Shown piece after piece: positions 10,582-22,822 of a DNA stretch of 64,000 bases; the stretch's first letter is position 1; each line of letters starts with the position of its first letter. This DNA is from Meloidogyne chitwoodi. Taxonomy: Eukaryota > Nematoda > Chromadorea > Rhabditida > Meloidogynidae. The position numbers and the translations under genes are program-made. Where the stretch lies: assembly GCA_015183035.1 (NCBI GenBank), contig JACZZP010000004.1, positions 1,736,001 through 1,800,000 on the forward strand, written 5' to 3'. Under the pieces are notes generated by a model. The model was not told where the DNA came from. It did no database searches and worked only from the letters and a program-made list of their open reading frames with translations.

Positions 10582-13491
10582 ATGTTTATTATTTTTATTT
10601 TGTTTTATCCAATTATTATATTTTCAGTAATTGAGAATAAAGAAATAAAACAAGGTTATATATATTTATTTATATTTTTTTAAATAATTTTATTTTAGAA
10701 AATTCTTATTTAAAAGAATTAATTTTAAAAATTGAAATTAATGAAAGAATTATTAAAAAATGGGAAAATAAAGAAGAATTTAATAATTTTTATAAAGAAA
10801 AATTAACAAAAGAAAATATTGAAAAAATTCGTTTAGAAACAGAAAATAAAAAATATGAAATTTTAACAAAAATAAATAAAAATGAATTAATTAAAGTTTT
10901 ATGTAATAATAAAATTATTAAATTTTTGGGTAATTATAAAATTAAAGAAGAAATTAAAGAAGAAAAATTAAATAAATCAGATGCTTTTCGTTTTATTTTT
11001 AGAAAATATTTTTGTGATCAAAAATTATTTAAAAATAATTGGAGTAAATATGGAAATAATTTTATTGATAATGATTTTGATGATATAAGTGAAACATCAA
11101 TTGATATTAATAAAATATTTTTAAAAAGGTAATTAAAATATTAAAATTAAATTTTAAAAATTAATTATTATTTAAAGATAAATTAAGAAAAAATTAGATT
11201 AATATTTTTATTTTTCAAAATTAAAATATTTTATTTTTTTTTAAATTTTAATTTTAAAGTTTGAATACCTAAAAATAATTAATAAAAATTAAAAAATATA
11301 TTTTATTTTAGAAATGATAATGAATTTCCACATAATTATAAAGAAGATTTTGTATTTATGGTTCTTTACCCAATAGAATTTAAAAAATTATGGAATTTAT
11401 TTAAAATTAATTTAAATGAAATATTAATTTCATTAACATTTTCTAAAATAAATAATTTAAAAAAATTAAATAAAAGAGAATCACAATATTTAATTTCTTG
11501 GGATAAAAAATTATTTATTAAAAGTATTTTAACAAAACCTAAATGGTATACAAAATTAAAAGAAAAAGGAATATCTAAATTTTTAATTAAATTTATTAAA
11601 AATACAATTGATCCAATTGCTGAAAAAAATTTTTTTTTCTCTGAATATGTTCAATTTAATTATTTTTATGATTCTTTTGGTTATTGGAGTTTTGAGGAAA
11701 GACAAAATTCAAAAAATTTTAAAGGAGGATTTTTAGATTATTTTTATTATATTTTTAATATTATTAAAAATGGAGGAAATACTCTTTTACCAAAATATTT
11801 ATTTATTTTTAAATTTATGGTTTTTTATTATTTTTATTTATTTTAATAAATAATAATTATTTAAGCCAATACCTAATAATAATAAAAATAAATATTTTAC
11901 AATACAAAATGGATTATTTCCAAAAGGAATACCTAAAATAAATTTAAAATTTGATTTAAAAGGAGCTTCTAGAAAAATATTAGGTACTTTTCGGTTATGC
12001 GGACAAATTCCGTAATTTTTGTCCGAAACTTTTTTTTTATTTTATTATTTTTGAGGCATAAAATAAAGCTAAATATCATTAAATACATCACTTCTCTCCT
12101 TTTTGCACTTTCCCTCCACAAAAATTAGCATAAGTAGCTGTCAATCATTTTCCTTTGTGTTCCAAAATGCTTCTTATTCCTCCATTTTGCCGTCGCCAGG
12201 TTCGCTCAATGGTCTGCGTATGAAAGCTATCCTCTGGATTAACAAAATTTCTACTATGGTTGACCCTTAAATGATTATATGTATGTGCCATCTGCCTTTA
12301 GAAATAGATCAGTAAAAGGAGTTTTCCCATCAGTTTAATATAATCTTTTTTTGAGAAAAATTTAAAAAATTGTTGATTTTATGCCTTCAAAATAATAAAT
12401 AAAGTAAAAAAAGTTTCGGACAAAAATTGCGGAATTTGCACGCCCGAAAAGTACCAAATAATAATTAAAGATGATGAATTATTAAATGAATATTATAATA
12501 ATAATAAAGAGAAAGAACAAATTTTAATGGATATTGAATTTACACAAATATTTCCAGAGGGAATAATTTTTGATAATAATGAAAAATATGAAGAATTTGT
12601 TAAAATGATTGAAAAGGATAGTAAGGTTAAATTAAATTAATAAAAGATATATTTATTTATTTATTTAAAGTTTCTTGCTGAAAGAGATATTATTGACTAC
12701 AGTCTTCTTTTGGGTATTCATTTTATTAATGAAGAAAATAAAGAAAATAATTTTAGGTAAAAATAAATAATTAATAATATTTATATATTTTTAATTTCTT
12801 TTAAATTAATTATTTTCTTATCTAATATTTTAAAATAAAATTATTTAATTTATTTAATTAATTTAAGTTTTAATTCTTCATTAAATTGGATGAATGGAAT
12901 TTCTGCAAAAGCAATAATTTGTAATAAATATTTATTTAATAAAATTACAAATATTAAATTAAATTCTGAGGAAGAAGAAAAAAATAATAAAAAATGTAAA
13001 ATAATTAAATTATTATTATTTGGTGGAATTATAGATATATTACAAACTTATACTTTTAAAAGAAAATTAAAACAAAAAATTTTAGAATTTGAAGCAAAAA
13101 ATAAAAATGTAAATAAATAAATAAATATTTTATTCTTTTAAATTAATAAAAAAATAAATTAAAATTAAAAAAAAATTTATTTTTTTAGTAAAATAAATAT
13201 TAAACTTATTCATAACTAATAAATATTTAAAATTGTTTTTTAATTAAAAGAATTTTTAACAATTTAAAAAATAAATAAATAAACTAAAAATTTATTTTTT
13301 TAGGAAAAACATGAAATATTCCCTGAAGAGGTAATTTTATATTAATTTATTATTTAAAATTTTTTTTAATTATTTTTTTTAAATATTTATAGTTGCCTAT
13401 GTCAATTATTGAGCCTGAACTTTATCAGAAACGTTTTGTAAAATTTTTAACAAATAAAGTTTTCATTAAAAAAACTGAAACTAAAAATTGA
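10582..13491 (+). CDS. Secreted PIP5K-like lipid kinase, tandem copy B (MITE inside coding region)
   Basis: Exons: 10582-10654, 10699-11128, 11312-11819, 11866-11983, 12471-12625, 12671-12756, 12868-13108, 13304-13330 and 13393-13491, totalling 1737 nt (578 residues). The signal peptide is MFIIFILFYPIIIFSVI. A charged helical region follows, then FRFIFRKYFCD. The kinase core has VLYPIEFKKLW, SLTFSK, SWDKKLFIKSI (K238), NTLLPKYLF, NGLFPKGIP, DLKGASRK (K369), FPEGIIF, IIDYSLLLGIHF (D437), GGIIDILQTYTFKRKLK (D513) and EPELYQKRFVKFLTNKVF. The last parts are strikingly close to type I PIP5Ks (GIIDILQ.Y.F.KKLE). Unlike A and C it has no intron between the helical region and RKYF. A 473-bp transposon interrupts the exon after DLKGASRKIL; excising 11984-12470 as an intron restores frame. 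Biochemical activity is inferred only. Confidence 0.78.
11983..12455. mobile_element. hAT-like MITE inserted in a PIP5K-like exon
   Basis: The 473-bp element starts ggtacttttcgg and ends ccgaaaagtacc. The terminal inverted repeats run about 80 bp at roughly 85 percent identity; both include caaattccg, aatttttgtccgaaact and ggcataaaat. Flanks are aaatatta (left) and aaataata (right), an 8-bp target duplication with one mismatch, as made by hAT-type transposases. It has no ORF of its own. Removing the element plus one duplication restores a continuous kinase reading frame across RKIL and KDDELL, proving that it landed in an exon. Confidence 0.82.
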
Positions 13492-13822
13492 ATTTAATTA
13501 TTTTATATTTTTATGTATATATAATATTTATCTTTTTATTATTTAAAAAAAAACTTTTTTATTTAATTTTTTAAAAAAGAAATTGGGGAATATTAATTTA
13601 TTTTTCAATCATAAGTGTAATTCATATGGCCATTTTTGATGTTTTAATTTTTAAAAAGAAAGAGACAATAAAATTAAATAGGGAGAGAGGCAATTAATGC
13701 CATCAAACGTAGATATTCATTGCCTATATTTAAATTAATTAATTATTCTCTCCTCTATTCACTCTTGAAAAATTTAAGAAAAAATTTTTATTTAAAAAAA
13801 TTCCTTTAAAATTTAATTTTAA
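13492..13822. other. Short intergenic between PIP5K-like copies B and C
   Basis: About 330 bp. It contains a somewhat less AT-rich stretch at 13660-13760 (gggagagaggcaattaatgcc and a nearby ctattctctcctctattc, roughly complementary), which may be promoter or an old inverted repeat. No coding content was seen. Confidence 0.35.
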
Positions 13823-16554
13823 ATGTTTTTATTATTAATTATATTTTTTATAAATATTTCTGAAAGTTTTTTATCAAATTCAGCTTTAAGTATGTTTTTT
13901 TTAATTTAATTTAAATACTTTAAAATAACAAAAAATATTATTTTAAAAAATTATAGATGTTAAAAGTTAAAAATATTAAAATATTATTATTAAGTGGTAA
14001 ATAAGTTTTGAGAGATTATTTTTAAAATAAATATCTCTTATTTTACAATTTTTACTATTTTTTAGAAAAAGATTTTTATAAAAATTAAATAAAAAATTAA
14101 AAATAATATTTAATTTTAAAGATGATAATAAATATGAGTCTCTTGTGGAGATTGAAGTTGAAATGAATATTTTAAAAATGTGGAATGAACAAAAAAATAT
14201 TTTTTTAGAAAATATTAAAATTGGAAATGAAAATGAAGAAAATAATTATAAAGAATATTTAAATAAAGAAATTGAAAAAATTAAAAATAATATTGAGAAT
14301 AAAATTAAAAAGTTGATTGAAAATTTCGAAAAATTTCAAGAATGGAAGGAAGCTTTTTGTAATAATAAAATTTTAGAATTTTTGGAAAATTATGAAGAAG
14401 AAATTATGAAAAAAAGTGATGAATATTTAATAAAATTAATTAAAAAAAGTAAATTAAGAATTGAAATTAATGAAAAAATAAACAATGGTTGTTAAATTAA
14501 ATTATTATAATATTTTTAAATAATTAAATTATACTAATTAATTAATTATAAATATATTAGTAATTTTTAAATTTAAAAATTAAATTATTTAAATTAAATT
14601 TTATTTTAAAATAAATTAATAAGATAAGGAAAATATTAAATATTTTTTATTTCAGAAAAAATATTAAATGAAATAGTTGATTCATTTAATTTATTAACAA
14701 CAATTCGTTTTGCACTTAGAAATTATTTATGTTATAATTTATTTGGAAATAAAAATATTAAAATAGAAGTAAAAGAAAAAGGTAATTCATTTAATATTAA
14801 TGAAAATAATTTAATAAATGAATTAAAACAAAATAATAATAAACAAATTGATATTCATCAAATGATTTTTAAAAGGTTTTTAATTTTATTATTTATTTAA
14901 ATATTTTTATTTAATTATTTTTTAAATTAATTATTATTATTCATTTTTTAATATTTATTTATTATTAATTTCAGAGACAATAAGAAAATCAAACATAATT
15001 TTACTAATGACTTTAAATTTATTGTGTTATTCCCAAATAAATTTAAAGAATTATCTAATTCTTTTGGAAGTAATTTAATTAAAATATTATTTTTATTAAC
15101 ATTACTTCCTTTCAATAATTTTGATAGTAAAACTAAAGGAGGATGTGATTTTTTAAATTCTTGGAATGAACAATTTTTATTAAAAACAATTCAAACAGAA
15201 CCTAAATGGTTTGATAATTTGTCAAAAAATTATTATTATTTACCTAAATGGTTATTAAAAGGAATAAAAAATATAATTGAACCATATTCTGAAAAACATT
15301 TCTTTTTTAATGAAAATAAACAAAAAGAACAAATATATTCTTATAATAATAATGATTTTAAAGGATCATTTATTGATTATTTTATTAAAATTAAAGAATT
15401 AGAAAATAAAACATTATTACCAAAATATTTTTTAAGTTTTATAATTCAGGTAATATTTTAAATAATAATAATATTTTTAAATATTAATAATTATTTAAAA
15501 TAATAATTTTTATAAAACGAAGAAATAATTTACCAAAAAATAATACCTATATTGAATTTTTTATTTTTTGAAATAATATTTTAATATATCCATTAGAATT
15601 AAATTAAATTAATTTATTTTAATAAAAAAGAAATTGCCTTATGATAATATTATTATTTCAAAACAAAATCAACCAATAATATTTACAGTCCAAAATGGTC
15701 TTTTTCCAGAAGGAACACCAAAATTACATTTAAAATTTGATTTGAAAGGATCTTCCCGCGAAGTAAAGGGAATTGTTAAAGCAGAAGAAAATGAAAAAGT
15801 TTTAAAGGAAATAAATATTATAAATATTTTTCCAGAAGGAATAATTTTTGAAGATAAAGAAAAATATAAAGAATTTGTTCAAATGATTGAAGAGGATAGT
15901 AAGGTATTAAAAAATTATTTATAAAGATTTTTTATGTGTGCCAAAATTTTAGGGTTTAAAAAAGAAAAAAGTGTAAAAAGGTTTAGAAATGTGTTTAATT
16001 TTTAATAAAAATTCTTTTTAATTTAAAAATATTTAAATTTAAGTTTCTTGCTGATAAAAATATTATTGATTATAGTCTTCTCTTAGGAATTCATTTTATT
16101 AATGAAAAAGAGGAAATAAAAAGGTTTTTTTTCAAATAAAAATAAATTACACAATTATAATAATTTAGCAAAAAGTTAAAAGAAGAAATTTATGCAAAAG
16201 CAATTTTTGAAGGAGAAGAAAAAAGAATGATTTTATTTTATGGAATTATAGATATTTTTCAAAATTTTAGCTTTCGAAAAAATATGAAACAAAAATGGTT
16301 GCAAATAATGGCTATATACAATAAGGTATTTTTAAAATATATTTTTTAATAATTATTATTTTTATAAAATTCAGGAAAAGAATGAATTATTTCCTGAAAA
16401 AGATAATGTTGTAAGTTTATTAATTAATTAAACCTTTTCATTTTATTATTTTTAGTTAACAATGTCCGTCATAGAGCCCTTACAATATCGTGACCGCTTT
16501 ATCAATTTTATCACAGATAAAGTGTTCAAGTATCATCTAATGAAAATTGATTGA
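13823..16554 (+). CDS. Secreted PIP5K-like lipid kinase, tandem copy C
   Basis: Exons: 13823-13889, 14122-14487, 14656-14875, 14975-15449, 15631-15903, 16044-16123, 16169-16325, 16375-16410 and 16456-16554, 1773 nt (590 residues), all phases consistent. The signal peptide is MFLLLIIFFINISESFL. A Lys/Glu helical region with two conserved-looking Trp residues (MWNEQ, QEWKEAF) precedes TTIRFALRNYLC. The kinase core has VLFPNKFKEL, GGCDFLNSWNEQFLLKTI (K288), KTLLPKYF, NGLFPEGTP, DLKGSS (K415), FPEGIIF, IIDYSLLLGIHF (D476), YGIIDIFQNFSFRKNMK (D522) and EPLQYRDRFINFITDKVF. The junction between exons 1 and 2 uses a GTATGT donor and skips in-frame stops at 13960-14120. Intron positions in the core match copies A and B, so the three arose by tandem duplication. 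The Asp in the glycine-loop region of A and B (SWD) is Asn here (SWN). Confidence 0.78.
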
Positions 16555-17277
16555 AAATTTGAGAATTTTCTAAAACTTTGTAAATATTATATATTTTTTA
16601 TGAAAAGATTATTTTTTTTTATTAGAAAAAAACATTTTTTAGTATGCCGTATTTTCCCTACTGAGATTTTATATAATTAAAAATGAAAACATTTAAATGA
16701 TTTTTAATTTAAAAATTTACATTAATTTTTGGAAAAAGCCTTTAATTATAGAAAATACGGTAATCATATAAAGAAATACACACACATAACCTCATTTATT
16801 ATTTAACAAAAAAAATTTTAAAATTTTTTATCATAAAAGTTTTATTATTCAAGTAAAGCATAAATTGACATTATATATTTTGAATATGTATTACATGAAA
16901 AAAAATTAAAATTTTAGAAAGTTATAAATTAAAATTGGAGGGAAACATATATAATTATATAAAGGTATATTTGTTTCAATTTTATAAAAACAAAAAATTC
17001 TACATTAAATCATTAAAAAAATAATTTCATAAAATTATGTAATAATTTAATTTATTATTTTTTTCATTTTTTATGGCCACAGATTTTTTTTAATTTTGCA
17101 CTTTTAATATTTTCCTTTGAATTTCGAAAAGTAAAAAAAATATCTGAGAAGTACAAGTCAAAAGAAGTGTTTGTGTTTATTATTACTTAATCAAAACAAT
17201 CCCAAAAAACATTTAAAAATCATTTAAAATAATAAAATATATTTATTTTAAATATAAAATAATAAATTATATCTACT
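16555..17277. other. Intergenic, AT-rich
   Basis: Separates the PIP5K-like array from the first mucin-like gene. An imperfect inverted repeat is suggested by tagtatgccgtattttccct near 16640 and agaaaatacggtaatcata near 16750 (shared gccgtattttc / gaaaatacggt). No gene was seen. Confidence 0.35.
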
Positions 17278-20200
17278 ATGACTCTTAAAAGAATATTTAT
17301 ATTAATTTTAATTATTTCTAAAATTGAAAAAATTGTAAATAAAGGAATTCCAATACTCTGTCAACAACCATTTAATACATCTATGATTATTTATAATAAA
17401 TTAGAAAAACAAATAGGGACACAAATAATACCTTCAGGAGAATGTGAATGTCCAAATGATCCAACTAACAAAATTATTTTTTTTAAACCAGTAGCTAATA
17501 AACTCCCAACAACAGGGAATAAAGCAGGTGCTTCAACTATAAATATGCATTGTGATAAAATAGAGGATTTTTGTGTTTGTGATGAAAATGATGTTTGTTG
17601 GAAATTGGAAAATGCATATGCAGAAATTGTAATAAATTCTTATTGTGATACAGGTAATTTATTTTAAATTACTATTAATTATAATAATAGAATGTCATAT
17701 GTATGCAAGAATGAATAATATTGACCCTTTCACACAAGAACTAGTAAGTGATAATGGAAAAAGATTAAAGTTATCTGATCAACTTGGAATGAAAAGTAAA
17801 AAAATTCATTTTTTCAAAATGATGATAAGCTCCACAGATTATTACGTTAAAGTAAATATTTAAAGTTTTTTTTTAATTTTTAATAATTTAAAAAGGCCAA
17901 AAGTATTAGTTGTATACAAACTGGAACTAAATGTGCACCAATAAATTGCGAAGGAACCATCATCACAAATAATATCACACCAGCAAATCCAATGACAACA
18001 ACTCCCGCGACTGAGACAGCACATTCTATGAATACAACTCCTACAACTACAATAAACCCAATCACCACAAGAAATTCAACAACTCCAACCAATAAAGTAA
18101 CTGCCGAAACAACTGCCACAACTTCGACAACAGAAACACCTTCAACTAATCCGAATAATGGAAGATCGCTGACAATTGGAACGACTCCAACAACTCCCAC
18201 ATCTTCGATCACCGAAACAACTGCCACAACTTCGAAAACAGAAACACCTTCAACTAATCCGAATAATGGAAGATCGCTGACAATTGGAACGACTCCAACA
18301 ACTCCCACAACTTCGATCACCGAAACAACTGCCACAACTTGGACAACAGAAACACCTACCACTAATCCGAATAATGGAAGATCGCTGACAATTGGAACGA
18401 CTCCAACAACTCCCACATCTTCGATCACCGAAACAACTGCCACAACTTCGACAACAGAAACACCTTCAACTAATCCGAATAATGGAAGATCGCTGACAAT
18501 TGGAACGACTCCAACAACTCCCACAACTTCGATCACCGAAACAACTGCCACAATTCCAACTACCGAAACAACTCCAGCAACTTCGACCACCGAAACGACT
18601 CCCACGACTTCGACCAACGAAACAACTCCCACTAATCCGAATACTGGAAGATCGCTTACAATTGGAACGACTCCCACAACTCCAACTACTGAAATAACTT
18701 CTATAAGTACGACCACTCCGAATACACCAACAATTACAACTACGTTAATAATGCCCACAACCCTTACAACGCCAAATTATTCAACAACACCAATAGCAAA
18801 AACAATGCTTACTACCCAAGGTCCTATAACAACAAGTACAGCAATATTGACAACAACGGAGTGCAATATAGTAATTCCAAAAGTATTTGACGGAAAAAAA
18901 TGTATTTGCTTATTGGTATAAATATTTATAGATAAAATAAAATATTAAACATCTTTTTATGTATTTTAGGTTGCTGAATTTTTAGGAAAACTTAACCTTA
19001 TGATTGAAGGTAAAACTGACAAACAAATGAGTATAGCTGTTTTAATACCCAAATCTGTTAGTAGCTCAAGATTATCAATTGAAGTCATAGATAAAAGTAA
19101 TGACTTAACAATTCTTGAACAAATTTCAGTTAAAATTAAGGGTAAGAATTTTATATGTATATTATAAATAAATTTAAAAATTAATTTATAGAATCTATTT
19201 CTGATGAACTAAAACAATTGTTACAATTAATTAAAAGTAGTGATATAAAGGAGTTTATAAACATTTTAAAAGATGAAAGAATAAAATCTTTAAATGATCT
19301 TGTTGAAAAAATCAAAATAAAATGTCCAGGGATTTATTTGAGTATAAAATCCTTTTATATAAAAATCAAAATTCTTATTGATAAGTGTGAAGATAAATTG
19401 AGTGATAAAGCTAAGAAATTTTTTAAAAGATTGATAGAGTTACTTAAAAAAGCATTTAAAGAAATTGCAAAATTTTTATCGAAAAATAAAGAAAAATGTA
19501 AAAGTATAATTGAAGCATTTATTGCATTGTTTTCTAATTTTAATATAAAAATTAATTCGAACGGAAGTATAGAAATCGATTTTTGCAACAATACTTGCTC
19601 GTATTTACAAACATCTACTCCTAATACACCAACAACAATATCAACAACAACAATCACAACAACCACACCGATGACTACAACAGAAATAAATCCAATAACC
19701 TCTACTACATCTACAACAACACCAATGACTACAACAGAAATAATATCCACAACTCCTATAACTTCTACAACAGAAATAACTTCTACAACCCAAACTACAC
19801 CTGCAACTGAAACAACAGCTATAACTCCTACAACGCAAACAACAAATACAACTGATGTTGTAACAACTCCTCAATTATTAACAACAACCCCAACAACGTC
19901 TACAACTTTATCTTCTACGCCAATAACCCTTACTCTACCAACAACTACAACCACTGAAGAATGTGGTTAGTTTGTTATAATGAAATATTTAAATAATAAA
20001 AAAACATTAAACCAACTAGTATAATTTTTTATAGATTGTATGGCCAGTAATTTTGATAGAATTTTGAATGATATTTTAGAAAAAGTGACTGAAAGTTCTG
20101 ATGATCCAGACAATTTAATTAGCTCAGTAGATATTGACATTGAAACTAGAATTTATTTATTAATTAAAAAAATAAAAGGTAAATAAATAATTTATTAAGT

Positions 20201-21628
20201 AATTTAAGTAATTATTTATTTATTTTATTAAAGATGGATCACCAAAAACAGCTATTGGTTTAATTTCAAAAATGGACATAAATGACATTAATGGATTTAT
20301 TAATTTTTTAAATATAAAAATAAATGTTTCTTCAAAAGAATCTAGTAATCCAAAAAATATTTATAAAAATTTAAAAGAAAAAGCTCCTAGTATTTGTAAA
20401 ATTATAGAAGGAATATTAGCACAATTAGATAATTATATGAAAAAATTTGGAAATTCTTCACATTTTGGAAAACAAGTAAAATAATTAAATTATTAAAATA
20501 TATTTTTTTATTAAAGATTTATGAATTATCTTTTTCATTCAAAGCTACAATTTCTTCTGAAATTAATTCAAACAAAGATGCTTTAAATAAAATTATTGAA
20601 ATGTTAAAAAAAGAATTTACTTTCTTATCTTCTTTTTTTGATTTAGATGGTAATTAAAATATATTTTATAAAATAAAATATATTTTATAAATATTAATAT
20701 TGTCTAATAATTAATAAATTAATTATATATTATTTAATTAATATTAATATTTGTTTTTAAAAATTAAAATAATATTTAAATTTAGATTTTACTTAATTTA
20801 TTAAAAATATTTTAATTTTAGGAAGTAATGTAATTATTTTAATTGGAAAAATAATACAAGGTACATTTATAGAATTGGCAAATAAAGAAAAAAATGAAAA
20901 GGCTTTAAATGATACAAAAATAAATGAAGAAAATTTAAAAGAAATTGGATTAAAATTTGAAGGTATTTTTAATTTAAATTAAATTAATTTTAAATTTTAA
21001 TATTTAGAAAATATTTCAATTGATTTCAAGGCTATTTTAGCTATTATTGACCCAAATGATTTTGATGGTTTAAATCAAATTTTAGAAGAAGCTATTCAAG
21101 GAAATATTAAAAATATTAAAGAATTTATAAATTTAATGGAATATAAATGTTTTGGTTTATTAAATGCTATTAAAATGATTTATATTAAATTAATTATTAT
21201 TTTTGATAATTTGGATGATAATTCTAAAAATTTTATTAAAAAGGTATTTTTATTTATTCTTCTCAACAGACTAATATAAATATATTTCTTTAATATCTTT
21301 AATTTAAAAAATTTAAATAATTTTTATTTAATTTTCAGTTAAATAAAACAATAATAAAATTTTTCAAAAATGATGTAAAAAATGTTTATAATAGCCTAGA
21401 TGACAAATCAAAAAATATTATTGACATAATGTTTGAAGATTTAGGAAATACTTTACCTTCATTAAAACCTTTAATTACTTGTTAGTTTTTTATTTATTTA
21501 TAAAAAATAAATAAATTATATTTTTAGCCTTAAAATTTATTTTAAATAATGATGTAAAAGTCAAATTTAATGATAAATTTGCTTCAGCAAATATTTTTGG
21601 ATCTGGAAGTGTTGATGGTTTAAATTAA
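17278..21628 (+). CDS. Large secreted mucin-like protein, plus-strand copy
   Basis: Twelve exons: 17278-17653, 17691-17851, 17896-18915, 18970-19141, 19192-19965, 20035-20178, 20234-20475, 20517-20649, 20822-20962, 21008-21243, 21339-21480 and 21528-21628; 3642 nt, 1213 residues, phases consistent. The start is hydrophobic (MTLKRIFILILIISKIEKIV). An unrecognised Cys-rich domain follows ([66 protein letters not shown]). Then come a Thr/Pro/Ser mucin stretch with 36-residue repeats, a short conserved segment (CICLL, LEQISVKIK), an amphipathic Lys/Ile-rich helical domain, a second Thr-rich linker ending EECG, and several more helical segments. Heavy O-glycosylation and extracellular location are inferred. 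A paralog lies inverted at 24591-28624. Unlike that copy it has no TSP1-like tail. The function is unknown; no domain family was recognised for the Cys or helical parts. Confidence 0.75.
18106..18537 (+). repeat. 108-bp coding tandem repeat, four copies, in the mucin linker
   Basis: Units start at 18106, 18214, 18322 and 18430, each beginning gaaacaactgccac and encoding 36 residues with TETPSTNPNNGRSLTIGTTP. Copies differ by single bases (for example agc/tgg changes in the ATTST segment). Degenerate copies continue to about 18700, including a NPNTGRSLTIG unit. The repeat keeps the reading frame. The partner gene lacks it and has plain TTPTTE-type repeats, so the array expanded after the two genes separated. 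Confidence 0.9.
20026..21243. repeat. Near-identical inverted arm (plus copy) shared with 25275-26490
   Basis: Exons 6-10 and the introns between them match the reverse complement of 25275-26490 almost base for base. The only differences found by eye are two substitutions in exon 6 and a one-base deletion in exon 10 of the minus copy. Similarity stops abruptly in intron 5 and near the end of exon 10. The identity of introns argues for gene conversion or very recent duplication of this part alone. Confidence 0.85.
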
Positions 21629-22822
21629 TAAATTTATAAAATAAAAAAAAATTATTTTAAATTTTATTTTTTTTATATTTTATTATATACATTTCCCTTA
21701 ATTTGTAACATAATTACTATTTTTAATTTAAATTATTAGTGTTTAATATTTTTATAAAAGTGTAAGATGAAACATTTTAAAATTTCTTCCAATGTGTTTT
21801 TCTATTAGGTAATTTCATTTCTAATAAATTTTTTATTTTTAAAAAATTTTTATATTTATATAGATAATTTAATTTTTTAAATAAAAGAATATAATAATAA
21901 ATATTTTAAATTAAAATTTTAAAAAATTATGATGGACAAAGCCATTTAATAACCAGTTATTACACTATATTATCTTTAGAGAAGAGTATACCATAAAAGA
22001 TTAATTGAAAATCCAGCTTTAACTCGAAGTCTTTTTTAATTTTTAATAAGTAAAAATAGATTATAAAATAAATTAATTTTTATTTTTTAGAAGGATTTGA
22101 TTTAATACGATAAAAAATTTATTAAATAATTTTAAATTATTTGTTTATTTTTGTTTTATTAATAAACACCTTTAAAAATTTTAAATAATATAATATATAT
22201 TATGTTTATAATTTAAAAAATATTTTTTAATTGTTGGATAAACATTTTTCTTATAAATAATTAATAATTTTCAAGAAAATTATACTTATAATAATTTATT
22301 ATTAAAAATTTTAAAGGTGAAATAAAATGTTTTAATATTAAAATAAAGTAATTGTTTGTTTGCACTTTTTATTTTAAAATATTAATACATAAATTAAAAT
22401 TAATTTTATATTAAAGGAACTGAAATTATATAATAAACAGATTTTAAAAGATATAATATTTCTTAGCACTTTCTTATTTTTTAAATTTAATTTAATAAAT
22501 TAATAAAAGATTATTAAGTATAATATTTTGAAAAAATAGTAACTCCATTTTATTAGTTCGAAAATTTTCAGTTAGATTCTTAGTTCCGGATACCTGGTAA
22601 TTCTCTAGGAAGGACAACCTTAATAAAGTTATTTTACCTTATTGTAATCATTAAGGGCAATAAGACTAGAAAAGCTAAATATTTATTAGTATTATTATGT
22701 TTTAATTTTATAATTAAGTTTATTTTAAAATTGGAATATTGACTTTATATTTTACTTTGTTTTCTTCTTAAACTATAAAATAATTAAATATAAATTAATT
22801 ATAAATAAATAAAAAATAACAA
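21629..22822. other. Spacer between mucin-like gene and Srsx gene
   Basis: AT-rich with no exon recognised. A less AT-rich patch at 22555-22680 (gataccTggtaattctctaggaaggacaacc region) does not form a gene or tRNA that can be supported. Confidence 0.35.

Noticed and set aside
17880..18758. Long minus-strand open frame rich in Val/Gly (292 residues)
   Set aside because: It is the antisense shadow of the ACA/ACC-rich mucin exon; the plus strand has correct splice phases and paralog support.
19355..19874. Minus-strand open frames including a Cys/Ser/Arg-rich one
   Set aside because: Low-complexity reverse reading of Thr codons in the plus mucin-like gene.
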